From positions 62,001-126,000 of the forward strand of contig NZ_JBEPNA010000004.1 of assembly GCF_040546025.1 (NCBI RefSeq): 64,000 nt of DNA. The letters are read 5' to 3'. The notes under the pieces are model-generated. The model saw nothing but the letters and a program-made list of their open reading frames with translations. It had not been told where the DNA came from and searched no databases. The translations under genes were made by a program, and so were the position numbers. Below are positions 41,752-51,161 of the stretch, in pieces (within the stretch, counting starts at the first letter, position 1; every line of letters starts with the position of its first letter). This stretch comes from Marisediminicola sp040546025. GTDB lineage: Bacteria > Actinomycetota > Actinomycetes > Actinomycetales > Microbacteriaceae.

Positions 41752-41833
41752 GCGGGAGTGGTGAAATTGGTATACACGCAGGTTTTAGGTACCTGTGCCG
41801 AAAGGCGTGAGGGTTCGAGTCCCTTCTCCCGCA
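41752..41833 (+). tRNA. tRNA-Leu (anticodon UAG)
   Basis: Acceptor arms GCGGGAG (41752-41758) and CTCCCGC (41826-41832) with discriminator A. The anticodon stem CAGGT/ACCTG encloses the loop TTTAGGT with anticodon TAG. A long variable arm TGCCGAAAGGCG fits a class II Leu tRNA, and GGTTCGAGTCC is the T loop. CCA is not encoded. A possible -10 TACACT lies at 41736-41741. Confidence 0.95.
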
Positions 41834-41942
41834 CTGGTGGTGCCGCATTGCTGCGTGCGCGGCCGCGTCAGGCGAGGCGTGTTGTGGTGCCAGCCCAAGG
41901 TGGCGGGCGACAAAGTGCCGGGCGACAAGACGGCGCTGCGGG

Positions 41943-42623
41943 TCAGAAGGCGGTGCTGGGCAGGTCCTTCTCGCCGTCGGCGATCGCCGTGACGATGCGC
42001 TGCGCGACGGCATCCGGGTCCAGGCCGGTCGGGAACGCGGGCGCTGTGCCCGCGATGGCCCGGGTCGCCAGCCCCGTCTCGGTGTGCCCCGGGCGGGCAT
42101 CGACGATGCGGATGCCGGCGCGGCGCAGTTCCCTCGACGCCGCCTTGGTGAACGCAGCGAGCGCAGACTTCGAGGCCGAGTAGGCGGCCAGTCCCGCGGT
42201 CGGCGCCTCGGAGACGACCCCACTGAGGGTGACGATGAAGGGCTCCCGGCCCGCGGCTCCGGATTCGACCAGATGTGGCATCGCCTCACGGATGAGCCGG
42301 ATCGGGGCGAGCGTGTTGATGTCGAACAGCTCGCGCAGGGCAGCATCCGTCACCTCGCCGACCGGTCCGAACGCCACCGCGCCGGCAGCGATGACGACCC
42401 CGTCCAGACGTCCGTGAGCGCCAATTGCGGCGGCGACGACAGCGGCAGCGGCAGCCTCATCCCGCAGGTCGGCCACGAAAGCGTCGGGTCCGCTGATCGT
42501 CGCGGGATTGCGGGCGGCACGCACAACGGTCGCGCCGGCGTCGGCGAGGAGGCCGGCAATGCGGGTGCCGAGGCCGCCGGATGCGCCGACGACGAGCACG
42601 ACGGATTCTTCAAGGTTGGTCAT
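41943..42623 (-). CDS. Short-chain dehydrogenase/reductase
   Basis: A 226-residue Rossmann enzyme: cofactor motif VVGASGGLGTRIAGLL, DLRDEAAAA, IAAGAVAFG, catalytic Tyr/Lys in AAYSASKSALAAFTK with Ser in VTLSGVVSE. The ARPGHTETGL segment follows. NAD(P)-dependent; substrate unknown. Confidence 0.9.
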   Translation of the reverse strand: MTNLEESVVLVVGASGGLGTRIAGLLADAGATVVRAARNPATISGPDAFVADLRDEAAAAAVVAAAIGAHGRLDGVVIAAGAVAFGPVGEVTDAALRELFDINTLAPIRLIREAMPHLVESGAAGREPFIVTLSGVVSEAPTAGLAAYSASKSALAAFTKAASRELRRAGIRIVDARPGHTETGLATRAIAGTAPAFPTGLDPDAVAQRIVTAIADGEKDLPSTAF

Positions 42624-42741
42624 GTCTTCACCCTAGGTCGGCGCTGTCAATCCGGGGCGGGCTCGCAGCAGACACCCGCTACTCTGACAGGAAGACAACC
42701 GTGATGGCCGGAGCCGCATCGCGGTCAACGACTGGAGATTC

Positions 42742-43488
42742 GTGCTTGACCTTCTCGCGCTTCTTCCTGCGGCCCTGATCCCGTGGTTGGACCCCAAGAC
42801 CCTCATTGAGGGGTTCGGGGCCTTTGCGCTGATCGGCGTCTGCTTCATCGTGTTCGCCGAGACAGGTCTCCTCGTCGGATTTCTGCTCCCCGGTGACACT
42901 CTGCTCGTCATCACGGGGCTGCTCACGTTCTCGCGGGTCATCGACTTCGATATCTGGTGGGTATGCCTGGCGATCGGCTTGTCGGCGTTCGTGGGCGGCG
43001 AGGTCGGCTACTTCATCGGGCACAAGCTCGGGCCACGGGTCTTCGAACGGAAAGAGAGCGGCGTGTTCAGCCGCAAGAACGTCGAGCGTACGAACGCGTT
43101 CTTCAAGAAGTACGGCGGGCTGAGCGTGATCCTCGCCCGGTTCGTGCCGATCCTGCGCACCTTCGTGCCCGTCGCGGCCGGGATCGGCCACATGGACTAC
43201 CGCAAGTACACCCTCTACAACTTCATCGGCGCGATGGTCTGGGGAGCTGGCCTCACCTTTGCGGGATTCCTGCTCGGTCTCATCCCGCCCGTGGCGCGGT
43301 TCGTGACCGACTACATCGACCTCATTTTGATCGCGGCCGTCGTCCTCACGCTCATCCCGACGATCTACCACTACGTTCAGTCGACGCGCGAGGCGAAGAA
43401 GGCTCGCCTGGAGGGAGTCGCGCGCCTCACGGACGACGAGGTCGTACTGAACCAGCAGTACTTCGACCAGAAGCCGGACGCGCAGTAA
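42742..43488 (+). CDS. DedA-family membrane protein
   Basis: A 248-residue SNARE-associated/DedA protein. FAETGLLVGFLLPGDTLLVI, GGEVGYFIGHKLGPRVFERK and KKYGGLSVILARFVPILRTF followed by GIGHMDYRKY are family hallmarks. DedA proteins act as undecaprenyl-phosphate or phospholipid flippases; exact role here open. Start is a GTG at 42742. Confidence 0.92.
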   Translation: MLDLLALLPAALIPWLDPKTLIEGFGAFALIGVCFIVFAETGLLVGFLLPGDTLLVITGLLTFSRVIDFDIWWVCLAIGLSAFVGGEVGYFIGHKLGPRVFERKESGVFSRKNVERTNAFFKKYGGLSVILARFVPILRTFVPVAAGIGHMDYRKYTLYNFIGAMVWGAGLTFAGFLLGLIPPVARFVTDYIDLILIAAVVLTLIPTIYHYVQSTREAKKARLEGVARLTDDEVVLNQQYFDQKPDAQ

Positions 43489-43497
43489 CGACGCGAT

Positions 43498-44061
43498 TCA
43501 GTCGGTCGAGCCTGTCGGGGTGCCGAGGCGGGCGGCGAGGGCGTCCCTCGACTGCTGCGCCGCTCGCCGAACTTCTTTCTCCGGATCACGGAGCAACGCC
43601 GCTATCGTCTCGACGTTGTCGACGGTGCCGACCGCCGCGAGCGCGTGCGCGGCCGCGGCGCGGACCCGGGGCACGTCGTCAGCGGTGAGCTCGACCATCT
43701 TCGTGGCGACGTGCAGTTCGCGGGCCAGCGCCACCCTCGCGCACATCTCGCGCACCCGCCAGGCCTGATTATCGAGTCCGGCGATCACCGCGGACACCGC
43801 GGACGGGTTCCAGACATGGAGCAGCGCCCGGGCACCCCAGAGTTCCGGCCAATAGAGCGGCGGCGCTCCGTCGAGCAGCCCCTGCGCGTGTCGGCCTCCG
43901 ACATAGAGGAGGAAGTCCTCGCCGGCGTTGGCACCGCCCATGAGGGCGATCGAGCGGACAACGACGTCGTCCTCGCCGTATCGGGCGACGGCCGCGGCGA
44001 GGCGGTCGGCGACGGGAAGGTCGAGGGGCACGGACGAATCTGACGAGGCTTTGTTCTGCAT
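43498..44061 (-). CDS. HEAT-repeat-like hypothetical protein
   Basis: A 187-residue soluble protein. The second half has two helical repeats of HEAT type, TADDVPRVRAAAAHALAAVG and LLRDPEKEVRRAAQQSRDAL, after a start with GEDDVVVRSIALMGGANAGE and a Trp-rich stretch YWPELWGARALLHVW. Probably a protein-protein interaction scaffold. It follows mntR on the same strand. Confidence 0.7.
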   Translation of the reverse strand: MQNKASSDSSVPLDLPVADRLAAAVARYGEDDVVVRSIALMGGANAGEDFLLYVGGRHAQGLLDGAPPLYWPELWGARALLHVWNPSAVSAVIAGLDNQAWRVREMCARVALARELHVATKMVELTADDVPRVRAAAAHALAAVGTVDNVETIAALLRDPEKEVRRAAQQSRDALAARLGTPTGSTD

Positions 44062-44089
44062 TTGTCGTCAACGCTACCGCGCCGAAAGG

Positions 44090-44776
44090 TCAGTCGGTCG
44101 AGATCCAGATGGATGCTGCCGCTTCCGCGCCGAGATCGAGTTCGCGCGCAGCTCCGTCGGCACCATCCAGGCGGACCGCGAGGGAACCGCCGAACGGGCG
44201 CCGGCCGACCACTGTGATGTGGGCATCCAGCGTGATCCCCTCGGCAGTAAGGTATCTCAGGAGCGCGGGATCGCGGTCGCTGATGCGCACGACCGCGCCG
44301 GCCGAGCCGTCCGACGCGTCGAGCAGCCGGAGAGCCGCCGGGCGGACGATCGAGCCGTCGGCCGCAGGAATGGGATCGCCGTGCGGGTCGCGGATCGGCT
44401 GACCGAGCCGGTCGGCGATCGCCCCGAGCAACCGGTCGCTCAGCGCATGCTCGAGCACCTCGGCTTCGTCGTGAACCTCGTCCCAGTCGTAGCCGAAGTG
44501 CTCGACGAGCCAGGTCTCGATGAGGCGGTGGCGGCGCACCATGCGCAGGGCGAGCACCGTGCCCGCAGCGGTGAGGGTCACCGCTCCGTAGGGCACGTGT
44601 ACGACAAGTCCCGACCTGCCGAGCTTCTTGACCATCTCGGTGACCGATGAGGCGGCGAGGCCGAGCCTCGACGCGAGCTCCGACGGAGTGATCGCGTCCG
44701 GCTGCCACTCAGTGTGCGAGTAGATCGCCTTGACGTAGTCCTCGACGGCGACGCCATCCACTGTCTGCGGGCTCAT
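44090..44776 (-). CDS. mntR: DtxR/MntR-family metal-dependent repressor
   Basis: A 228-residue regulator: winged helix with LASRLGLAASSVTEMVKKLG and SGLVVHVPYGAVTLTAAGTV, dimerisation/metal domain with RRHRLIETWLVEHFGYDWDE and HDEAEVLEHALSDRL (metal-ligand residues), and a C-terminal FeoA/SH3-like domain. Located 9 bp after mntH, so manganese is the likely corepressor; iron is the alternative. Confidence 0.88.
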   Translation of the reverse strand: MSPQTVDGVAVEDYVKAIYSHTEWQPDAITPSELASRLGLAASSVTEMVKKLGRSGLVVHVPYGAVTLTAAGTVLALRMVRRHRLIETWLVEHFGYDWDEVHDEAEVLEHALSDRLLGAIADRLGQPIRDPHGDPIPAADGSIVRPAALRLLDASDGSAGAVVRISDRDPALLRYLTAEGITLDAHITVVGRRPFGGSLAVRLDGADGAARELDLGAEAAASIWISTD

Positions 44777-44785
44777 CTGTTCGTC

Positions 44786-46024
44786 CTATCCGCTGAAAAT
44801 GGTCAGGAAGATGAGCGCGACATTGAGCGACACGACCAGCAGGACGATGATACCCAGCACCCACCGCACGGGGGCTCCGTTGACCTGCTCGTGCATGAGC
44901 GCACGATCGTTGGTGAGCCGCAGTAGCGGGATGAGCGCGAAGGGAATGCCGAAGCTCAGCACCACTTGGCTGACGACGAGCGCCCCGGTCGGGTCGACAC
45001 CCGCGCCGAGCAGAGCGAGCGCGGGGATCAGCGTGACGAATCGGCGCACCAGGAGCGGGATCCGCTTGTGCAGCAGGCCCTCCATGATCGTGGCACCCGC
45101 GTACGACCCCACGGAAGTCGACGCGAGGCCCGAGGCCAGCAGCCCGACAGCGAACACGAGCGCGATCCCGGGCCCGAGTGCCCCCGCGATGGCCGCATGC
45201 GCGCCCTCGATCGTGTCGGTCCCCCGGGCGCCCTGCAGGTTGGCGGCGGCGAGCAGCAGCATCCCGAGGTTGACGATCCCGGCGATCCCGAGCGCGAGGC
45301 CGACATCCCAGCGGGTGGCGCGGAGGATGCGGATGCGCGCCGGCACGCTCGTCGCGTGGCCGTGGCGGTCCCGGGCGAGCGCGGAGTGCACGTAGATCGC
45401 GTGCGGCATGACCGTCGCGCCGAGCATGCTCGCGGCGAGGAGCACGGAGTCCGTCCCCTCGAAGCGTGGCACCAGCCCGGACACGATGCCCCCGGCGTCC
45501 GGTGGGTTCACCACGAGTCCAGCGAGGAATCCGATCCCGATGATCGCGAGCAGGCCGATGATGATGGACTCGAACGGGCGCTGGCCGTAGCGGTTCTGGG
45601 TCGCGAGCAACACCATCGACACGATTCCGACGATGAGCCCACCGAGGAACAGCGGAATGTCGAACAGCAGGTAGAGGGCGATGGCACCGCCGATCACCTC
45701 CGCCAGGTCGGTGGCCACCGCGATGAGCTCCGCCTGCACCCAGAAGGCGCGACGGGAGCGGGTGCCCAGGCGCTGGCCGAGTAGCTGCGGGAGTGTGCGG
45801 CCGGTCACGATTCCGAGCTTCGCGGATTGGTACTGCACGACCGCGGCCATGACGTTCGCAGTCACGATCACCCAGACCAGGAGGTAGCCGTAGCGCGCAC
45901 CGCCCGTGAGGTTCGCCGCAACGTTGCCGGGATCCACATAGGCGATCGCGGCGACGAACGCCGGTCCGAGCAGGAGGACGCCCCTCAGGCTTTTTCGGTC
46001 GTCCACTAGTTCTGTTTTCGGCAT
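44786..46024 (-). CDS. mntH: Nramp-family divalent metal transporter
   Basis: A 412-residue, 11-helix importer of Mn2+ (H+ symport). The metal-binding DPGN is in AYVDPGNVAANLTG in helix 1 and its partner is ATVMPHAIYVHSAL in helix 6. It is the upstream partner of mntR and starts 10 bp downstream of rdgB, so it may be transcribed from the murI-rph-rdgB promoter as well. Confidence 0.94.
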   Translation of the reverse strand: MPKTELVDDRKSLRGVLLLGPAFVAAIAYVDPGNVAANLTGGARYGYLLVWVIVTANVMAAVVQYQSAKLGIVTGRTLPQLLGQRLGTRSRRAFWVQAELIAVATDLAEVIGGAIALYLLFDIPLFLGGLIVGIVSMVLLATQNRYGQRPFESIIIGLLAIIGIGFLAGLVVNPPDAGGIVSGLVPRFEGTDSVLLAASMLGATVMPHAIYVHSALARDRHGHATSVPARIRILRATRWDVGLALGIAGIVNLGMLLLAAANLQGARGTDTIEGAHAAIAGALGPGIALVFAVGLLASGLASTSVGSYAGATIMEGLLHKRIPLLVRRFVTLIPALALLGAGVDPTGALVVSQVVLSFGIPFALIPLLRLTNDRALMHEQVNGAPVRWVLGIIVLLVVSLNVALIFLTIFSG

Positions 46025-46033
46025 CCCGAAACT

Positions 46034-46660
46034 CTAGCCGAGCAGCTGCTCCCGCACCACCACGATGAGGCGCTCGAAGGCGATCGCCCGATGGCTGATC
46101 GCGTTCTTCTCGTCCGGGGTCAGCTCGGCGGACGAGACCGAGTAGCCGACCGGCGAGAAGATCGGGTCGTAACCGAAGCCGTGGGTTCCGACCTCCTCGC
46201 GCAGCACCGTACCGGGCCAGATTCCCGTCTCTACGTGCTCGAAGCTGGCGGCGAGTTCCGGCGGGCCGTCGGGGCCGACCGAGCCGACCGCCGGTGGAAC
46301 GACGAGGGCGGCTGCGCACTCGAAGTGCGCGCTGCGCGACGACTCTTCGGCGAGGTTCTCGAGCAGCATTCGGCGGTTGTCTCCGTCGTCACGGGTGCCC
46401 GCGTACCGGGCGGAGTGGATGCCAGGGGCTCCGCCGAGCGCGTCGACGCAGATGCCCGAGTCGTCGGCAATAGCGGGAAGACCTGTGTGCAGTGCCGCGG
46501 CGCGGGCCTTGATCAAGGCGTTCTCGGCGAACGTGTCGCCGTCTTCAACCGGCTCCGGGCCGTCGTAGCCGATGAGTTCGATGCCCTCGAGCTGTGGACC
46601 GAGGATGCGGCGCAGCTCCTCGACCTTGTGTGCGTTGTGGGTCGCGAGCACGAGTCTCAC
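46034..46660 (-). CDS. rdgB: RdgB/HAM1 non-canonical purine NTP pyrophosphatase
   Basis: A 208-residue house-cleaning enzyme for dITP/XTP. LATHNAHKVEELRRIL, ADDSGICVDALGGAPGIHSA and HGFGYDPIFSPVGYS are the family motifs. Next to rph (2-bp gap), a very common pairing. Confidence 0.96.
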   Translation of the reverse strand: MRLVLATHNAHKVEELRRILGPQLEGIELIGYDGPEPVEDGDTFAENALIKARAAALHTGLPAIADDSGICVDALGGAPGIHSARYAGTRDDGDNRRMLLENLAEESSRSAHFECAAALVVPPAVGSVGPDGPPELAASFEHVETGIWPGTVLREEVGTHGFGYDPIFSPVGYSVSSAELTPDEKNAISHRAIAFERLIVVVREQLLG

Positions 46661-46662
46661 GC

Positions 46663-47412
46663 TCAGCCCCTCAGGCTCGCGAGCTGCAGCTCGGTGAGGG
46701 TGGAGGTGCCGCCGACCGCGAGGTCGAGCAGAGCGTCGAGCTCGCGCCGGTCGAACGGGGCGGCCTCGGCGGTGCCCTGCACCTCGACGAACAGCCCGCG
46801 GCCGGTGACGACGACGTTCATGTCAGTGTCCGCGCGCACGTCCTCGGTGTAGGCGAGGTCGAGCATGGGCACTCCCCCGACGATCCCGACCGAGACCGCG
46901 GCGACGCTGTCGATCAGCGGCTTCGCATTCTGACCGATGAACCGCTTGCTGCGTCCCCACTCGAGAGCGTCGGCGAGCGCGACGTACGCCCCCGTGATGG
47001 CCGCGGTGCGCGTGCCGCCATCGGCCTGCAGCACGTCACAGTCGATGACGATCGTGTTCTCGCCCAGCGACTTCATGTCGACGACGGCGCGCAGCGAGCG
47101 GCCGATGAGGCGGGAGATCTCGTGCGTGCGCCCGCCGATGCGGCCCTTGACCGACTCGCGGTCCATGCGGTCGTTCGTCGAGCGGGGCAGCATGGCGTAC
47201 TCGGCGGTGACCCAGCCCTTGCCCTTGCCTGCCATCCAGCGGGGAACGCCGTTCGTGAACGACGCGGTGCAGAGCACCTTGGTTCGTCCGAACGAAATGA
47301 GCGCCGAGCCCTCGGCCTGCTCGCTCCAGCCTCGCTCGATCGTGACGGCGCGCAGCTCGTCGCTCGCGCGGCCGTCCTTGCGGGGGGCGATGATGGGGAG
47401 GGCGTTGGTCAT
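46663..47412 (-). CDS. rph: Ribonuclease PH
   Basis: A 249-residue phosphorolytic 3' exonuclease for tRNA ends: GSALISFGRTKVLCTASF, GRTHEISRLIGRSLRAVVDM, DCDVLQADGGTRTAAITGAY. Overlaps murI by 4 bp. Confidence 0.97.
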   Translation of the reverse strand: MTNALPIIAPRKDGRASDELRAVTIERGWSEQAEGSALISFGRTKVLCTASFTNGVPRWMAGKGKGWVTAEYAMLPRSTNDRMDRESVKGRIGGRTHEISRLIGRSLRAVVDMKSLGENTIVIDCDVLQADGGTRTAAITGAYVALADALEWGRSKRFIGQNAKPLIDSVAAVSVGIVGGVPMLDLAYTEDVRADTDMNVVVTGRGLFVEVQGTAEAAPFDRRELDALLDLAVGGTSTLTELQLASLRG

Positions 47413-48248
47413 TGTTGCCTTTCAGGTAGGTGGATGACTCCAGTCTCGACCAGTTCGACGTTCTGGACCTCTGGTCCGAGGAACCGCCTGGCGAGGGACA
47501 TGAATTCGGACTGGCTGTCGCCGGTTGCCTCGAACCGATAGATCGGCTTCGCGCCGGCAGAGCGTTCGAGGCCGTGCTTGACGAGCGTGCGATAGACGTC
47601 GAACGCCGTCTCCTCCGCGCTCGAGACGAGGGTGACACCGTCGCCCATGACGTACTGGATTGCCGCCGACATCAGCGGATAGTGGGTGCAGCCGAGCACG
47701 AGCGTGTCGATTCGGGCGGCCTTGAGCGGGGCGAGGTAGCCGCCTGCGACAGCGAACAGCTCGTCGCCGCTCGTCACGCCGGCCTCGACGAACTCGACGA
47801 AGCGGGGACAGGCGCGCGTGAACAGTTCCAGGTGCGGTGCCGCGGCGAACGCGTCCTCGTAGGCGCGGGAGGACACCGTGCCCGCCGTGCCGATCACCCC
47901 CACCCGGGAGTTGCGGGTCTGCCGCACGGCGGCACGCACGGCCGGCTGGATGACCTCGACGACGGGGATGCCAAGGCCCTGTGTGTACCGCTCGCGGGCG
48001 TCGCGGAGCATCGCTGCCGACGCGGTGTTGCAGGCGATCACGAGCATCTTCACACCCTGGGCGACGAGGTCGTCCAGCACCGCGAGGGTGTATTCGCGCA
48101 CCTGCGCGATCGGCTTCGGACCGTAAGGTGAGTGCGCCGTGTCGCCGACATAGAGCACCGACTCGTTCGGCAATTGGTCGATGATCGCCCTCGCGACGGT
48201 GAGCCCACCCACCCCGGAGTCGAAGATTCCTATCGGCGCGTCGCTCAC
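47409..48248 (-). CDS. murI: Glutamate racemase
   Basis: A 279-residue enzyme that makes D-Glu for peptidoglycan. The two catalytic Cys are in VIACNTASAAM and LVLGCTHYPLM; FDSGVGGLTVARA opens the protein. First gene of the run murI-rph-rdgB-mntH-mntR. Confidence 0.96.
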   Translation of the reverse strand: MSDAPIGIFDSGVGGLTVARAIIDQLPNESVLYVGDTAHSPYGPKPIAQVREYTLAVLDDLVAQGVKMLVIACNTASAAMLRDARERYTQGLGIPVVEVIQPAVRAAVRQTRNSRVGVIGTAGTVSSRAYEDAFAAAPHLELFTRACPRFVEFVEAGVTSGDELFAVAGGYLAPLKAARIDTLVLGCTHYPLMSAAIQYVMGDGVTLVSSAEETAFDVYRTLVKHGLERSAGAKPIYRFEATGDSQSEFMSLARRFLGPEVQNVELVETGVIHLPERQQ

Positions 48249-48290
48249 GGAAGTCGAGTTTACCGACGTGCGGGCGGGACCGCTGTCGCG

Positions 48291-49757
48291 CTAGAGAGTG
48301 TCCCGGCGAGATTCCTGGTCGACGACGGCCTCCCTGTCCGCGAGCCGGCGCAGCCCGGCGAGGGGCTGGGCCATGCGGTGATTACCGCGCAGCACCGGTT
48401 CGACCCGGTCGAGGAACGCCCAGTAGCCGGCCGTGAACGGGCACGCGTCGGGCCCGAGCCTGACCTTGGGGTTGAAACGGCAGCCGCCGCAGTAGTCCGT
48501 CATCGTGGAGATGTAGGCGCCGCCGGCCGCGTACGGCTTCGTCGCGACGATGCCGCCGTCGGCGTGCTGGGACATTCCGATCACGTTCGCGGGCATGACC
48601 CACGGCGTGCCGTCGACGAACATGCTGACGAACCAGTCGTTGAGTTGTCTGGGCTCGTAGCCGCGCTGAAGTGCATGGTTGCCGATGATCATGAGCCGTT
48701 GGATGTGATGGGCCCATCCGTGCTCGGCCACGCCGCGGATCGACTGGCTCAGGCAGTTGGCCTCGATCCGATCGGCGTCGAGTTCGAGCAGGGCCGCCGG
48801 AAGCGGCTCGTGCGCGCCGAGCGCGTTGTGGGAGTTGGTGTAGTCCTCGCCCAGCCGCCAGTAGAGGTGCCATACCCAGTCACGCCAGCCGGCGATCTGC
48901 CGCACGACGCCCTCGACGCTGGCGATCGGTGCACGGCCCGCCCGGAACTCCGCCACCACCGTGTCAATCACCTCGACCGGGTCGATGAGGCCCAAATTCA
49001 GGGGCGCGCTCAGCAGTGAGTGCGCCATCGTCCAGTCGCCCGTGAGCGTCGCATCCTCGAAGGGTCCGAAATCTCCCAGCCTGCTCTCGACGAAGTCGGC
49101 GAGCACCGCCTTCGCCTCGGCAGCGGTCGCCGCAAATCGGCGCGGGCCGTCGGCGCCGACCAGTCGCACGCGGCCCTCAGCCTGCCACCGGTCGAGGTCG
49201 GCGCGCACCTCGGCGTCGATCTCGTCCTCCTCAGGCCAGCGCGGCTCGGGAAGTCCGAGCGTCACCGCATTCTTCGGCGGCCGCTGCCTGTTGTCGTGGT
49301 CATAGTTCCATTGGCCGCCGGCTGGGGTGTCCCCGTCCATGAGGATGCCCGTGCGTTGCCGCATCGCGCGATAGAAGTCCTCGAGCAGCAGCCGTTTGGC
49401 GCCGCGCCGGTCGGCCCAGGCGGCGAACTCCGCCTCGCTCGTGACGAAGCCACGGCTCGGGAGGACCTGGGCCCCGACCTCCCGGACCAACGCCCGCGCC
49501 CGGTATGAGGTGGGATCGATGACCTCCAGGTCGTCGCGGCCAGCGACCGCATCGCGGTACCGGTGCACCTGGTGGAACTCCACCCTGTCGCCGAGCTCCG
49601 CCGCGCGGTGCCGGATGGCCGACAGGATCAGGTGGGCCTTCGCGCGGTGGATGGGCCCCCGCTCAAACACCGAACGCGCCTCGACGAGCAGCATCCGCCC
49701 GCCGTCGTCGAACTGCTCACCCAGCTGGCCAGCGAGAATCCAGCGAACACGCTCCAT
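48291..49757 (-). CDS. FeS-bacterial cryptochrome/(6-4)-photolyase-related protein
   Basis: A 488-residue member of the iron-sulfur photolyase group (PhrB/CryB type). MERVRWILAGQLG begins the antenna domain. The FAD domain has GVAEHGWAHHIQRLMIIGNH and a cluster of Cys: one in ANCLSQSIRG and three in DYCGGCRFNPKVRLGPDACP, four in all, matching the 4Fe-4S ligands. Members repair (6-4) photoproducts or act as photoreceptors. The ATG at 49757 has GGGAGG 8 bp upstream, so I reject the GTG three codons earlier. A second, class I photolyase lies at 30563. Confidence 0.92.
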   Translation of the reverse strand: MERVRWILAGQLGEQFDDGGRMLLVEARSVFERGPIHRAKAHLILSAIRHRAAELGDRVEFHQVHRYRDAVAGRDDLEVIDPTSYRARALVREVGAQVLPSRGFVTSEAEFAAWADRRGAKRLLLEDFYRAMRQRTGILMDGDTPAGGQWNYDHDNRQRPPKNAVTLGLPEPRWPEEDEIDAEVRADLDRWQAEGRVRLVGADGPRRFAATAAEAKAVLADFVESRLGDFGPFEDATLTGDWTMAHSLLSAPLNLGLIDPVEVIDTVVAEFRAGRAPIASVEGVVRQIAGWRDWVWHLYWRLGEDYTNSHNALGAHEPLPAALLELDADRIEANCLSQSIRGVAEHGWAHHIQRLMIIGNHALQRGYEPRQLNDWFVSMFVDGTPWVMPANVIGMSQHADGGIVATKPYAAGGAYISTMTDYCGGCRFNPKVRLGPDACPFTAGYWAFLDRVEPVLRGNHRMAQPLAGLRRLADREAVVDQESRRDTL

Positions 49758-49832
49758 GCCACCCACCTCCCGTGCTGGGAATGCTAGCTGCCCAGATCAC
49801 GCCGAAGCTGCACGCGGCCTAGGCTCGAGACC

Positions 49833-51131
49833 ATGACGACCGCGCTGCTGACCGATCGCTACGAACTCACGATGATCGACGCCGCCATCAGGGCGGGCAC
49901 CCACGACCGCGAATGCGCGTTCGAGGTATTCGCGCGCCGTCTGCCGGATGGCCGGCGGTACGGGATCAACGCGGGAACCGGGCGGCTGCTCGACCTCATC
50001 GCCGACTTCCGGTTCGGCGACGCCGAGCTCACCTGGCTGCGCGACAGCCGAGTCGTCACCGCACCGACGCTCGACTGGCTGGCCGACTACCGCTTCAGCG
50101 GTGACATCTGGGGATACCGGGAGGGCGAGGCCTACTTCCCGAACTCCCCGCTCCTGGTCGTGCAGGGCAGCTTCGCGGAGGCCGTCGTGCTCGAGACCCT
50201 CACCCTTAGCGTGCTCAACTACGACAGCGCGGTCGCGAGCGCCGCCGCCCGGATGGTGGGCGTCGCCAACGGGAGGCCGATCGCCGAGATGGGGTCTCGC
50301 CGGGCGAGCGAGCGCAGCGGGGTCGCCGCAGCGCGCGCCGCGTTCATCGCCGGGTTCGGGGCGACGAGCAACCTCGAGGCCGGGCGCACCTGGGGCATTC
50401 CCACGATGGGGACGGCGGCGCACGCGTTCACCCTCCTGCACGATACCGAGGAGCAGGCCTTCCGAGCCCAGGTCGACGCCCTCGGCCCCTCCACGACACT
50501 GCTCGTCGACACGTACGACGTGAAGGAGGCGGTCGATCTCGCGGTCAAGGTGGCGGGCCCCTCTCTCGGCGCGGTGCGCATCGACAGTGGCGACCTGCCC
50601 GAGCAGGTCGCGACGGTGCGCAAGCAGCTCGACGGACTCGGCGCGCCGACGACCAAGATCACCGTGACCAACGACCTCGACGAGTACACGATCGCGGCGC
50701 TCCGCGCCGCACCGGTCGACTCCTACGGGGTCGGCACCTCGGTCGTGACCGGGTCGGGACACCCGGCCGCCGGATTCGTCTACAAGCTCGTCGCTCGGCG
50801 GGACGGCTCGGGAGCGTGGGTGTCGGTCGCCAAGAAGTCCGCCGCGAAGGCGACCGTGGGCGGACGCAAGCTGCCCGTCCGGGAGCTCAATGGCGGCATC
50901 GCGACCTCCGAGACCATCCATGTCGGCGAGGGCGCCGGGCCGGCGCCCGGCGCCCGGCCGTTGCACGTGCGCCTCATGACGGCGGGGGTGCCGGACGAGC
51001 GCTATCGCGGCGCAGCCGGAACGCTTCTCGCCCGGGACCATCGGGCGGCGGCCGTCGCCGAGCTTCCCGCCGATGCGCTGCGACTGAGCCGCGGTGAGCC
51101 CGCGATCCCGACCGTCTACGTCGAGGCCTGA
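49833..51131 (+). CDS. pncB: Nicotinate phosphoribosyltransferase
   Basis: A 432-residue NAD-salvage enzyme. It starts TTALLTDRYELTMIDAAIRA. EMGSRRASERSGVAAARAAF has the phospho-His/PRPP region equivalent, GTAAHAFTLLH and LLVDTYDVKEAV follow, and GTSVVTGSGHPA lies near the phosphate-binding site. Diverges from the photolyase-related gene. Confidence 0.94.
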   Translation: MTTALLTDRYELTMIDAAIRAGTHDRECAFEVFARRLPDGRRYGINAGTGRLLDLIADFRFGDAELTWLRDSRVVTAPTLDWLADYRFSGDIWGYREGEAYFPNSPLLVVQGSFAEAVVLETLTLSVLNYDSAVASAAARMVGVANGRPIAEMGSRRASERSGVAAARAAFIAGFGATSNLEAGRTWGIPTMGTAAHAFTLLHDTEEQAFRAQVDALGPSTTLLVDTYDVKEAVDLAVKVAGPSLGAVRIDSGDLPEQVATVRKQLDGLGAPTTKITVTNDLDEYTIAALRAAPVDSYGVGTSVVTGSGHPAAGFVYKLVARRDGSGAWVSVAKKSAAKATVGGRKLPVRELNGGIATSETIHVGEGAGPAPGARPLHVRLMTAGVPDERYRGAAGTLLARDHRAAAVAELPADALRLSRGEPAIPTVYVEA

Positions 51132-51161
51132 GAGCCCGGCCCCGCTGTTAGGGTGGCGAGC

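Noticed and set aside
41752..41833. tRNA-Leu as the attachment site of an integrated island
   Set aside because: No integrase and no repeat of the tRNA 3' end is visible in the window; the genes to the right are ordinary chromosomal genes.
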